64,000 nt of DNA. It comes from an uncultured Maribacter sp. (lineage in GTDB: Bacteria > Bacteroidota > Bacteroidia > Flavobacteriales > Flavobacteriaceae). Under the pieces are notes generated by a model. It searched no databases. It saw only the letters and a list, made by a program, of their open reading frames with translations, and had not been told where the DNA came from. The position numbers were made by a program, and so were the translations under genes. The number at the start of each line of letters is the position of its first letter. Position 1 is the first letter of the stretch. The stretch spans positions 124,001-188,000 of the forward strand of contig NZ_CANMBB010000005.1 in the NCBI RefSeq assembly GCF_947495965.1, written 5' to 3'. This document shows, one piece after another, positions 1-10,100 of the stretch.

Positions 1-1785
1 AAAAGTCATTGGTAACTTACCACTTGGGTTATAATCGCCATACAACACTTGAGCAATTGCATTACCACTTTGCGTACCTAAATGCCATGCTTCTACAATG
101 GAAGGTATATTTTCATTAGCCCAATTAATAGCTAACGGACGACCGTTCATTAAGACCAAAACTATATTTTTATTTACTTTATAAACAGCTTCTAAAAGTT
201 CCTGTTGTAATCCTGGCAAATCTAAATTTGTTCTACTTCTTCCTTCTCCAGATTGAAAACCGTTTTCTCCTAAAACTAGTATAACCACATCATTTTTTGC
301 AGCTAAAGCAACTGCTTCTTTTATACCCGCTCTGTCCGTTTTATTTATTTTTGTTTCTAATGTAAAATCTGTTTTTCCATGGGCTAAGACTACCCCTTTT
401 TCATAAGAAATTTTATTTCCTTTATACGCATTTAAACCTTCTAAAACAGATACTGCTGTATTATCATCTGCAGCTATTCGCCAACTTCCAAGTGGACTAT
501 TCTTATCTTGAGCTAAGTCTCCTATTACTGCAATTTTTTGCCCTTTTTTAGGCAAAGGAAGTAATTGTTTTTCATTTTTTAAAAGAACAATAGATTTCTT
601 AGCCATGTCTAATACCTCAGCTTGGTTTTTAGCACTCCCAATTTCCTCCTTCTCTCTTTTTTCATCACAATACAAATATGGATTATCAAAAAGCCCTAAC
701 TCATACTTAACAGTTAAAATTCTTTTTACCGCATCGTTTATCTTTTCTACATCTACTTTTCCACTACATACTAAAGCTTCTAAATGATTTACGTACGCAT
801 AGGATTCCATATCCATATCAGAACCGGCATTTACTGCAATTGCACTTGCTTGAGTTTTATTTTCTGCATATCCATGCTCTATCATCTCATTAATAGATCC
901 CCAGTCCGAAACTACAAACCCTTTATAATTCCATTCTCCTTTTAAAACATCTCTTTGTAAAAAAGAATTACCAGTTGCTGGCACTCCATTAAGCTCATTA
1001 AAAGAATTCATAAAAGTTTTTACATCTGCATCAATTGCCGCTTTAAATGGAGGAAAAATCACATTACGTAATGTTGCTGTACCAACATCTACGGTATTGT
1101 AGTCTCTACCAGATTCTGAAAAACCATAGCCAGCAAAATGTTTAGCACAAGCAGCAATAGTATACACAGCACTTAAATTATCTCCCTGAAAACCTTTTAC
1201 TCGTGCATATGCAATTTTACTTGCTAAATAAGTGTCTTCTCCTGCACCTTCCATTACACGTCCCCAACGAGCATCTCTAGAAATATCTACCATTGGTGCA
1301 AATGTCCAATTTATACCACTTGCAGCAGCTTCTCTTGCAGCAACCTCAGCCGATTTTTTAATAGCATCCATATCCCAACTAGCAGCTTCTGCTAAAGGAA
1401 TTGGGCTAATTGTTTTATAGCCATGAATAACATCAAAACCAATGATTAAAGGAATGCCTAATCTTGTTTCTTCTACGGCTATTTTTTGTACACGCCTTAC
1501 TTCTTCTACACCACGAACATTTAGCATAGAACCTACTTGCCCAGATTTTAAATTGTCGTATTTTTTTGCTCCATCTCCTTCTTTTGGGCTAGGCCCTGTA
1601 ACATTCCAAAAGCCATTGTACTGGTTCATTTGACCAATTTTTTCTTTTAGAGTCATCTTACTTAAAAGAGATGCCACTTTTTGTTTAATTTCTTCTTTAG
1701 AATCCTTATTGCCTCCCCTTTTTTCTTGTGCATTTATATTGCATAATAAAAATATAAAACACAGTGTTACAATTTTTTTTTTCAT
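1..1785 (-). CDS. GH3 beta-glucosidase (BglX-like), partial at the left edge
   Basis: An open frame runs without a stop from the ATG at 1785 to the window edge, giving 595 residues. The start carries a signal peptide (MKKK, hydrophobic core, cut after NINA), so the enzyme is exported. The N-terminal (alpha/beta) barrel of glycoside hydrolase family 3 is clear: IGFDVIHG, KHFAGYG, and the nucleophile motif FVVSDWGS with Asp at about residue 294. The second domain follows with GENGFQSGEGRSR, which in this family usually holds the acid/base Glu, and the visible part ends at NPSGKLPMTF. Family members are about 750 residues, so some 150 are missing. It is the last visible gene of the glucan locus and probably turns oligosaccharides released by the GH16 enzyme into glucose. 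Family is certain; exact linkage preference is inferred from context. Confidence 0.93.
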   Translation of the reverse strand, partial: MKKKIVTLCFIFLLCNINAQEKRGGNKDSKEEIKQKVASLLSKMTLKEKIGQMNQYNGFWNVTGPSPKEGDGAKKYDNLKSGQVGSMLNVRGVEEVRRVQKIAVEETRLGIPLIIGFDVIHGYKTISPIPLAEAASWDMDAIKKSAEVAAREAAASGINWTFAPMVDISRDARWGRVMEGAGEDTYLASKIAYARVKGFQGDNLSAVYTIAACAKHFAGYGFSESGRDYNTVDVGTATLRNVIFPPFKAAIDADVKTFMNSFNELNGVPATGNSFLQRDVLKGEWNYKGFVVSDWGSINEMIEHGYAENKTQASAIAVNAGSDMDMESYAYVNHLEALVCSGKVDVEKINDAVKRILTVKYELGLFDNPYLYCDEKREKEEIGSAKNQAEVLDMAKKSIVLLKNEKQLLPLPKKGQKIAVIGDLAQDKNSPLGSWRIAADDNTAVSVLEGLNAYKGNKISYEKGVVLAHGKTDFTLETKINKTDRAGIKEAVALAAKNDVVILVLGENGFQSGEGRSRTNLDLPGLQQELLEAVYKVNKNIVLVLMNGRPLAINWANENIPSIVEAWHLGTQSGNAIAQVLYGDYNPSGKLPMTF

Positions 1786-1885
1786 TGCTTTTATTCTTAA
1801 AAACTACTATAAATTAAAAAGGAGAAATCTTAAACATTACAGAAAGATTCCTCCTCTTTTAGGAATATATTAGATACCCATTTTT

Positions 1886-3511
1886 TTATTGGTATACCCT
1901 TACATAATCTATCTCCATCGAATCTTCAATAAAACCAGGATCAACAGTACCTCCTAAAGTTCCTCCCATAGCAACATTAAGAATCATAAAAAAGTCTAGG
2001 TTAAATGGTAAATCTTCGGAGTTATTTTGTGTAAAGAAAACCTCATTATCTACTAACACCGTGAGCTCTTTTGTAGTCCACTCTACAGTGTAATTATGAA
2101 ATTCACTTGTAGATGTTGTATTTTCTATAGAAGCTGTTGGCGCATTACCACCTGAATTAGCTGGATAATGAGCAGCTGCAGAAGTTCTGTTTTTATCTCC
2201 TCCTGTTTGTTCCATAATATCTAATTCTCCACAGGCTGGCCAACCCACTGTATCAAAATTAGCTCCTAGCATCCATAAAGCTGGCCAAGTACCTTGCGAA
2301 GCTGGTAACTTTGCTCTAATCTCTACTCTACCATACGTAAACTCATATAAATTTTCTGATTTTAATCGTGCAGATGTGTATCCTCCAGAACCGTCTGCTT
2401 TAGCAATTATCTTAAGCACCCCGTCTTCTACAATTACATTTTCTGCATTGTCTGTATAGGTTTGCAACTCATTATTACCCCAACCACCAGCACCAAGGTC
2501 ATAACCCCATTTTGCAGCATTAGGCGCACCATTAACATCAAACTCATCAGACCAAATTAAATCATCAAAAATAGATTCAAAATCTTCTGGCTCTGCCGTT
2601 GCTTTGGTAGTAGAAAAAATATGATACCAAGCTAAATCTGAATTTAAAGCATCGTAAGTACGTACGTAAAGTCTATCATTTGTAAGTTCTAAAATTTCAT
2701 AGGACGAAGAACCTACATAATACCCCATAAAGCCACCGTCTGAAAAAGTCATTTGCGTACCTCTTGTTTCTGCTTCCGGCACCGTACCATCTGAAGGTCC
2801 TATAGACACATTTCTAGTCCCTGAAGTATCAAAATCATAACAAAAATCAAAACCTTCTGACCCTCCAGCTACAGCTTCATGTGCACCATTAAAATAGGTT
2901 TGCCCATTATTATCTAACTCATAGGTTAATTGGCCTGCGGCATCTACAGAGAATGTTAGTTCATCATCACACAAACAATCCGAATCTTCTGTTCCGCATT
3001 TTTCAAATGCCGCTGCAGCATACCATTTAGCATACCACCAATCTCCATCTATACCTTCCCGTGCAGGTCCTACGCCTAAATGACCAGGTTCTGATGCTGC
3101 TAAATACCACGTTTTTGTAGTGCCTCCTGTTAAAATTTCAATTGCTTCTGGATCCGAAAAATCGCTTCTTACAGTTACCTCAATAGTTTGTGAAGAGCTT
3201 ATACCGCCAGTGCCGTAGGCAACTACAGTAACTAGATAGGTATTTAAACCTGTTTTTGTAAACCTTTTAATTAATTGACCATCAGAATCTATATCCGCAT
3301 CGGTACCATCGTCATACACAAACTTGTAGTTAATAACATTAGTAGCGGTTGCATTAAAACTAACCATTCCAGAACCATCCTCTGTTGGTGTAGCGACAAT
3401 AGAAAGTCCTGTAGGAATCTCTAAAATATCTAGGTTAGGTTCTTCTTCTTGACAAGCAATACATAAAATTGCTAATATAAATGTGTACATAATTTTATTA
3501 AATGTTTTCAT
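1886..3511 (-). CDS. GH16 endo-beta-1,3-glucanase (laminarinase-type) lipoprotein
   Basis: This 541-residue lipoprotein has a signal peptide ending in a lipobox with Cys at about 20, followed by QEEE, an acidic stretch like the surface-export signal of Bacteroidetes lipoproteins. Next come a PKD-like beta-sandwich (about 29-115), a module of about 180 residues that begins with TWYLAASEPGHLGVGPA, and the GH16 catalytic domain (about 315-541). The active-site motif ELDIME places the nucleophile at Glu429, the helper Asp at 431 and the acid/base at Glu434. WPALWMLG and the ending MEIDYVRVYQ are typical of the laminarinase subgroup. It lies 11 bp downstream of the triplicated-module lipoprotein and upstream of the GH3 gene, so cleavage of beta-1,3-glucan at the cell surface is likely. 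Mixed-linkage glucan cannot be excluded. Confidence 0.93.
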   Translation of the reverse strand: MKTFNKIMYTFILAILCIACQEEEPNLDILEIPTGLSIVATPTEDGSGMVSFNATATNVINYKFVYDDGTDADIDSDGQLIKRFTKTGLNTYLVTVVAYGTGGISSSQTIEVTVRSDFSDPEAIEILTGGTTKTWYLAASEPGHLGVGPAREGIDGDWWYAKWYAAAAFEKCGTEDSDCLCDDELTFSVDAAGQLTYELDNNGQTYFNGAHEAVAGGSEGFDFCYDFDTSGTRNVSIGPSDGTVPEAETRGTQMTFSDGGFMGYYVGSSSYEILELTNDRLYVRTYDALNSDLAWYHIFSTTKATAEPEDFESIFDDLIWSDEFDVNGAPNAAKWGYDLGAGGWGNNELQTYTDNAENVIVEDGVLKIIAKADGSGGYTSARLKSENLYEFTYGRVEIRAKLPASQGTWPALWMLGANFDTVGWPACGELDIMEQTGGDKNRTSAAAHYPANSGGNAPTASIENTTSTSEFHNYTVEWTTKELTVLVDNEVFFTQNNSEDLPFNLDFFMILNVAMGGTLGGTVDPGFIEDSMEIDYVRVYQ

Positions 3512-3522
3512 ATGCCTTTAAT

Positions 3523-5616
3523 TTATTCTTTAACAAGTTTATACTGCCAAAACACACCTGAACCCGTACCTGACTCTACATAAGCATTCATGGTATTGTT
3601 GTTGTCTGAAAGCGTTACCATGTATGTTATTGTTGTTGGAACCGCTACATTTGGAAGTTCTCCTTCATTGTTAGCTTTTGGTATTCCTAAATATGCTCCT
3701 TCTCCTGAAATAGTTAAAGTTCCTGCTGTTTCGTCATAAGAATAAGTTGCCGTTATACTACCATCATGAGGAGCAACAGGAACTCCACAAGCATCACTTC
3801 CTCCTTGCCAAGACTCTATCCAAGTATCTGCACCTAAAACATTAGTAAATGAACCGTTTTCTGAGAAAACAAAGGTGTCATCAAAATAACATGCGCGATC
3901 TATAAGGCCTTGTTCATCTACAGAAAACCAACTTGTATCTCCTACTGCAGGCCCAACTCCTAAGGAACCAACCTCCGGAGCCATTTTCCATGTACCAGAA
4001 ATTGGAGAAGCTTCTGGAGCAACATATCTAATTAATTTATACTGCCAAAAAACACCAGAACCTGTTCCTGTTTCTATATAAATATTCATCGTATCATTAT
4101 CTTCAAAAGAAACTGTATACATAATTGATGCTGGTACTGGTACATTTGGTAATTCTCCTGCGTTATTAGCTTTTGGTATACCAACATAAGCACCTGATCC
4201 GCTAACCGTTAAAGCACCTGTAGAAGCATCATACATATAGGTTGCATTTGCTACTCCATCATGAGGAGCAACAGGAGCTCCGCAAGCATCGCTTCCTCCT
4301 TGCCAAGACTCTAACCAAGTATCTGTACCTAAAACATTTAAAAATGAGCCATCTGCCCCAAATATATATGTATCATCAAAATAACATGCACGTTCTACAA
4401 CTCCTTCATCATCTATTGCAAACCAGCTTGTATCTCCTATTGCTGGACCAACTCCTAAAGAACCTGCCTCTGGAGCCATTACCCATGTTCCAATGATTGG
4501 GGACGGTACATCTTTTACTAATTTATATTGCCAAAAAACTCCTGCGCCCGACTCTATATAAACATTCATTGTATTCTTATCTTCTGATAAAGAAGCAGTA
4601 TAGGTTATAGAGGCTGGAACTGCTACATTGGGAAGCTCCCCTTCATTATTAGCTTTTGCAAGCCCTAAATAAGAACCTTCACCAGTAAGTGTTAATGTTC
4701 CCGCAGACTCATCATAAGAATATGTTGCTGGTATAGTACCATCATGAGGTGCAACAGGAGCTCCACAAGCATCTCCTCCTCCTTGCCATGGCTCTATCCA
4801 AGACTCTACTCCTAAAACATTCATAAAAGACCCATTTTCTCCAAAAACATAAGCATCATCAAAATAACAAGCACGATCTATTAACCCTTGTTCATCTACA
4901 GAAAACCAACTTATATCTCCTACTGCTGGACCTACTCCTAAAGAACCTGCTTCTGATGCCATTTTCCATGTACCAATAAAATCACTAGCACTTGCTGTAT
5001 TGGGTGCTTCTAAAATAATATCTTTTGTTCCTTCTACAGTTGCTGCTCCTGCTCCCTTTGCTACAACTCTTATTGTATACTCTCCAGCCATTTCATATTC
5101 ATGAACTGCATTTTCTCCAACTAATATAGAAGTTGGTTCTTCATCTGCAACATCACCAAAATAAACATCAAACATAGTTGCGTTTGTAGCTTCTGGATTT
5201 ACCGTTACTTCTAAAGAATTTGCGGTTACTAATGTACCTATAGTTAAATCTGTTGGTGCAGCAAAAGAAATAATAACTTCTTTACTTAATTCACTTGTTA
5301 ACCCTGTTGCACCAATTGCAACGATTCTTAAATTATAAACTCCTTCGCTATACGTATGTGTTGTTGCATTTCCAGGGGATACTTCTGTAGCGGTTTCACT
5401 ATCTGTATCTCCAAAATAAACTTCAAAAGTTGTTGCTCCTTCTGCGGTTGGAGACACACTTATATTTCCCGAATCATCTTGAGCTATATTAAAAGTGGCC
5501 TGCACATTAACTGGTGCAGAAATATTTTGAAGTGCATACGATGTTTCTTCTTCTGTACATGCATTAAATACAGTCGTTACTATAATAAATATTAGTATTT
5601 GTTTTATATGTTTCAT
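3523..5616 (-). CDS. Surface lipoprotein: two PKD-like domains and a triplicated LGVGPA module
   Basis: This 697-residue protein is a predicted lipoprotein (lipobox NAC, Cys20, then TEEE). Residues about 27-205 form two PKD/Ig-like sandwiches, each with an EVYFGD or DVYFGD strand. The rest is three copies of a module of about 155 residues. Each copy starts GTWxMAxExGSLGVGPA, has RACYFDD and GDACG or SDACG (two Cys, possibly a disulfide), then VAPHDG, KANNxGELPN, and ends VFWQYKL. Copies 1 and 3 are most alike. The GH16 enzyme just downstream holds a divergent copy. Sitting third after susC-susD, it is placed like a SusE or surface glycan-binding protein. I infer glucan capture; no catalytic motif is visible. 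The module itself I cannot assign to a named family. Confidence 0.85.
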   Translation of the reverse strand: MKHIKQILIFIIVTTVFNACTEEETSYALQNISAPVNVQATFNIAQDDSGNISVSPTAEGATTFEVYFGDTDSETATEVSPGNATTHTYSEGVYNLRIVAIGATGLTSELSKEVIISFAAPTDLTIGTLVTANSLEVTVNPEATNATMFDVYFGDVADEEPTSILVGENAVHEYEMAGEYTIRVVAKGAGAATVEGTKDIILEAPNTASASDFIGTWKMASEAGSLGVGPAVGDISWFSVDEQGLIDRACYFDDAYVFGENGSFMNVLGVESWIEPWQGGGDACGAPVAPHDGTIPATYSYDESAGTLTLTGEGSYLGLAKANNEGELPNVAVPASITYTASLSEDKNTMNVYIESGAGVFWQYKLVKDVPSPIIGTWVMAPEAGSLGVGPAIGDTSWFAIDDEGVVERACYFDDTYIFGADGSFLNVLGTDTWLESWQGGSDACGAPVAPHDGVANATYMYDASTGALTVSGSGAYVGIPKANNAGELPNVPVPASIMYTVSFEDNDTMNIYIETGTGSGVFWQYKLIRYVAPEASPISGTWKMAPEVGSLGVGPAVGDTSWFSVDEQGLIDRACYFDDTFVFSENGSFTNVLGADTWIESWQGGSDACGVPVAPHDGSITATYSYDETAGTLTISGEGAYLGIPKANNEGELPNVAVPTTITYMVTLSDNNNTMNAYVESGTGSGVFWQYKLVKE

Positions 5617-5635
5617 TTTTTCTTAGTTTAGAATA

Positions 5636-7111
5636 TTAATAGCCAGTGTTTTGATTCCATCTATTTCCCGCCAACTCTATCTCTATAGATGGTATCGGGA
5701 AAACTTCATTTTTTCCTGCAGTAAACCCATCTATTTCTTGCGCTGCCCTACCTGTACGAACTAAATCAAAAAAACGATGCCCTTCGCCAACCAATTCTAC
5801 TCTACGTTCATTATAAATATCTGTTGTTAAATTAGTTCCCGTAGTGGTAACATTATCTAAGGTAGCTCTTGTACGCACTCTGTTTAAATAGGCTTGGGCT
5901 TGTGTATCATTTGGTGCGGCTTTTCTATTATGTGCTTCTGCTGCCATTAATAATACATCTGCAAAACGAATAGCCCTATAGTTATTTGGGTTAGTTAAAT
6001 TAGCATCCCCCGTATTTAAATCTCCTACACGAGAAATATATTTACGGTTATAATAACCCGTATGCTCATTACCTTCTACATAAGAAACTCCTGCATTTTG
6101 TGCTGCCCAAGATTCAATATCTAATATGGCAACATCTTCTCTAATATCTCCTTCTTCAAAAGCATTAACCACTTCTTGTGTTGGAACATTAAAGCTAAAA
6201 CCAGATTCGAAAAACGGCCCCGTATAATTACGAATACCATTAAAACCTACGGCAATATTACCTTCACTACACTGCAAACAGTCAAAGCCTGCACCTTCTT
6301 CATCTGTATATTGCACTTCAAAAACAGATTCTATATTATTCTCTCCTTCAAACTCGAACATAGCGTTATAATCTGTTACTAAATCATAAGGCCCAGTAGC
6401 AATAACTTCGTCCAGAACATCTGCAGCTTCTGTAAATTTATCTTGGTACAAGTAAACTTTACCTAATAAAGCTTGTGCAGCACCTTTTGTAGCCCTGCCT
6501 ACATCTGTTTGGGTACTTGGTAAGTTTTGTGCTGCAAAAATTAAATCTATTTCAATCTGAGCATAAACATCTGCCTTAGGTGTTCTTTCTACTGTATTTT
6601 GGTCTCCAAAAAGTAAACGCTCATCTACAGACAAAGGAACATCTCCAAACCATTTTACAAGTTCAAAATAATAGTAGGCTCTTAAAAATGTAGCCTCGGC
6701 AATTACGCTCTCTTTTCCTGAAAAATCTGTTTTATCCTTAAACTCTAATACATAATTTGCTCTATTAACACCAGCAAACATCCATCCCCAAATGTCTCTT
6801 ATTTGAGAATTCACTGGTGTATGTATCATGTCATCAACCTCTTGTATTCCAGGTACATCGGTAGCACTTTCACCACCTGCCAAAGTATTATCTGAAGCTA
6901 TTTCTCCTAACATCACATTTAAGTAGGTAGATTGTAATAAATCATAAGCTGCTACTAAGGCGTCTTGATAATCTTCTTCGGAATTAAAAAAGTCTTCGGA
7001 ATTTTCATCAAAAGCATCTACATCTACAAAATCATCCCCACAGGATATAGCTATACAAGCTGATACAAAAAGGACAACTAAAGATTTTATTGTTTTATAT
7101 CTCATTTTCAT
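5636..7111 (-). CDS. susD: SusD/RagB-family glycan-binding lipoprotein
   Basis: The 491-residue product has a lipoprotein signal (Cys24, then GDDF) and the SusD fold: an N-terminal segment with SEEDYQDALVAAYDLLQ, the helical TPR-like part (EATFLRAYYYFELVKWFG, DVPLSVDE, ATKGAAQALLGKVYLY), and the C-terminal RFADVLLMAAEAHNR and NERRVELVGEGHRFFDLVR segments that end most family members. Length is within the family range. SusD proteins sit on the cell surface, bind the polysaccharide and form the lid of the SusC channel. The gene starts 5 bp after the end of the SusC gene, as expected for an obligate pair. Ligand specificity is inferred from the neighbouring GH16 and GH3 enzymes. Confidence 0.95.
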   Translation of the reverse strand: MKMRYKTIKSLVVLFVSACIAISCGDDFVDVDAFDENSEDFFNSEEDYQDALVAAYDLLQSTYLNVMLGEIASDNTLAGGESATDVPGIQEVDDMIHTPVNSQIRDIWGWMFAGVNRANYVLEFKDKTDFSGKESVIAEATFLRAYYYFELVKWFGDVPLSVDERLLFGDQNTVERTPKADVYAQIEIDLIFAAQNLPSTQTDVGRATKGAAQALLGKVYLYQDKFTEAADVLDEVIATGPYDLVTDYNAMFEFEGENNIESVFEVQYTDEEGAGFDCLQCSEGNIAVGFNGIRNYTGPFFESGFSFNVPTQEVVNAFEEGDIREDVAILDIESWAAQNAGVSYVEGNEHTGYYNRKYISRVGDLNTGDANLTNPNNYRAIRFADVLLMAAEAHNRKAAPNDTQAQAYLNRVRTRATLDNVTTTGTNLTTDIYNERRVELVGEGHRFFDLVRTGRAAQEIDGFTAGKNEVFPIPSIEIELAGNRWNQNTGY

Positions 7112-7116
7112 CGCTT

Positions 7117-10100
7117 TTAAAATTTAAGGTTAAGTCCTAATAAATAAGTTCTTGGAACAGGATAAAACCCTTGATCAATACCCGCACCAATTGGTGAACC
7201 AGAGGATGCACTTGGGTCGTAGCCTGTATATTTTGTAAAGGTGTAAAGGTTATTTACAGATACGTAAAACCTAAGTTTATCTATACCAACCCGATCTATT
7301 GTTTTTTGTGATAACGTATACCCTAATTGCACATTTTGAATACGAGCAAAAGAACCATCTTCTACATAAAAGCTAGAAAAGTTAGTGTTAGATGTTGCAC
7401 CAGTAGTTACTCTTGGGTGGGTGTTTGTAGACCCCTCGCCTGTCCATCTATTTAATGTGTATACAGATTTGTTTACTAAGGCCTGGTTACGTTCATAATT
7501 ACGAACAATATCATTTCCGATAGATGCAAATGTATAAGCACTAAAATCAAAATTTTTATAGGAAGCGGATAAACTTAATCCCATAGTTACATCAGCAATT
7601 GGATCTCCAATATCTGTTCTATCATCTGTATCTATAACACCGTCGTTATTAATATCTACAAACTTTAAATCTCCAGGAGCAGCATTAGCTTGAACAGCAT
7701 GTGTGTCTACTTCTGCCTGGTTTTGAAAAATTCCATCGGTTTGTAATCCAAAGAAATACCCTATTGGTTTACCAACTTCCATTCTTGCAGGAAAGTCTTG
7801 ACCAACCCCAAAAGAGCCCCCTGGAACAAATGAAACCCCTTCTGGTAAATTGGTTACTTCATTCTTTAAAAAAGTAAAGTTATAATTTATTCCAAAAGAA
7901 AAATCGTTTACAGGTTTTGGAGAATATCCTACAGCAAATTCAACCCCTGTATTTTCCATACTACCAGCGTTTATTATGGGGGAACTATTTCCGGGAGCAG
8001 CAGCTCCTAAAATACCAGAAACCGGAGTTTCAATTAATAAATCGTCTGTTCTTCTTTTAAAATAATCTGCAGTAATATCTACAGTACTATTAAACAGTTT
8101 AATATCTATACCAAAATCTAGTGTTTTTTGTTCTTCCCATTTTACTTCTGGGTTTGCTAACCTTGAAGCAGCAATACCAAATACTCTTGTGCCGTTTAAA
8201 ACATAAACACCCTCTCCTCCTAATACAGATTGAAAAGCATTACTTTCTATTCTGTCATTTCCTATTACACCATAACTACCTCTTAATTTTAAGAAATTAA
8301 TAAGTTTATTATTGGTAAGAAATTTTTCCTCAGACACTACCCATCCTAAAGAGGCAGAAGGAAAATATCCAAATTTATTTTCTGGACCAAAATTACTAGA
8401 AGCATCTCTACGCATAACTCCGGAAAAAATATATTTTCCTTCATAGTTATATTGTAGTCTTGTAAAATAAGATAATAATGTATTTCTATATTTACCACTA
8501 GCGCCAGATAATTGTAAACCGTTTTCTACATCTTCCGCATCTTCTATATTTGCGGTAACTAAATTAACGTCTTGGTTTTCATCATAAAAACCAACTGTAT
8601 CCCCTGAGAATTGACCACTATTATCAAAAGTAGACATACCCAATAACACGGCTATATTGTGCTTTTGGTTTAAGGTTTTTTGATACTTTAAAAGGTTATC
8701 CCAAGTATTATCTCTAAAAATATTTTTATTGATAGATAATCTGCTTGTATTTAATCCGGCTTCATTTACTCTTATGTTATTAAATACTTTACCTGAACCA
8801 TAAAACAATATTGGTGTAAAGGTTCTATTCTGAGTTTCGGAGTAATTAAACTGAAAGTTAGACTCGAATGAAAAATCATTTAAAAAAGTATATGCTGCTC
8901 CAATTTTACCACTAATTCTATTTACTGTATTAGAATTAAAAGTATCCTCTATTTGCGCAAGAGGATTAATTACTTCATTCCCTAAACCTTCTGCTAAAGT
9001 AAATGCCCCAAAAGTATCTTTTACCGCAAAGGTTGGGGCGTTATTTAAGGCATTAAATAATACAGACCCTATAGCATTTTCTGAAAGTGTTCTTCTGTTA
9101 GTTCCTGTATACATACCACTAGCAGTGATTTTAAAATCTTTAAACAAATCATGCACAACATTAAAACGTGTAGTATACCTTTTAAAATTTGCTTTTGCAC
9201 CACCCACAATACCATCTTGAGTTAATAAAGAGGCCGATGCAGAATAGGTAGATTTTTTGGTACCTCCGTTTACAGATAAATTATGACTAAAAATTGGTGC
9301 TTTTTGAAAAACTTGATTTTGCCAATTTGTACCTTCATCTAAACCTGATAAATTAGGATAAACTATAGGCTCTCCATTGGCAGCAGAAGATTCATTTATA
9401 ATTACAGCATATTCTGTTGCATTTAAAACCGGAATAGTTCTAGAAGTTTCTTGGTAACCACCATAGGCATCATAATTAAATTTTAGTGGCGTAGATTTTC
9501 TACCCGTTTTAGTTTTTATTAGAATAACACCATTTGCAGCTCTAACACCGTATATACCAGCTGTTGCATCTTTAAGTACATTAATACTTTCAATGTCATT
9601 TGGGTTAATAACAGATAAGTCTTCTATAACATTACCATCTACTAAAATTAATGGTCTACTTGTAGATTTACCAGAGTCATCTACATTGTTAGATGAAATA
9701 CCTCTTATATTAATAGAAAGACCTGAACCTGGAGAACCAGAGTTAGAGGTTATATTAACCCCAGCTACTTGTCCTTGCAAAGCTTGCTCTACTTGCGTAG
9801 GGTTTAAATCCTGAATAGTTTCTGACCCAACAACGGTAACAGCTCCTGTAACTTCTTTTTTGCTTTGCGTACCATACCCAATTACCACAACTTCTTCTAA
9901 TGCACTAACATCTTCATTTAAATTAATGTTTAGTACCAAGTTATCTTTAACAACAACTTCTTTTGTAACAAAACCTAAATAAGAAAATACAATAGTGTCT
10001 CCTATATTTACATTAGATAGTATGTAATTCCCATCAAAATCTGTTGTAGTACCATTTACCGTATTTTTAACAATTACGTTAACCCCTGGTAAAGGTTCTT

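Noticed and set aside
4242-4496. Plus-strand 84-codon frame inside the triplicated-module gene
   Set aside because: It is His/Leu-rich, arises from the repeat codons in another frame, and has no start context or homologue pattern.
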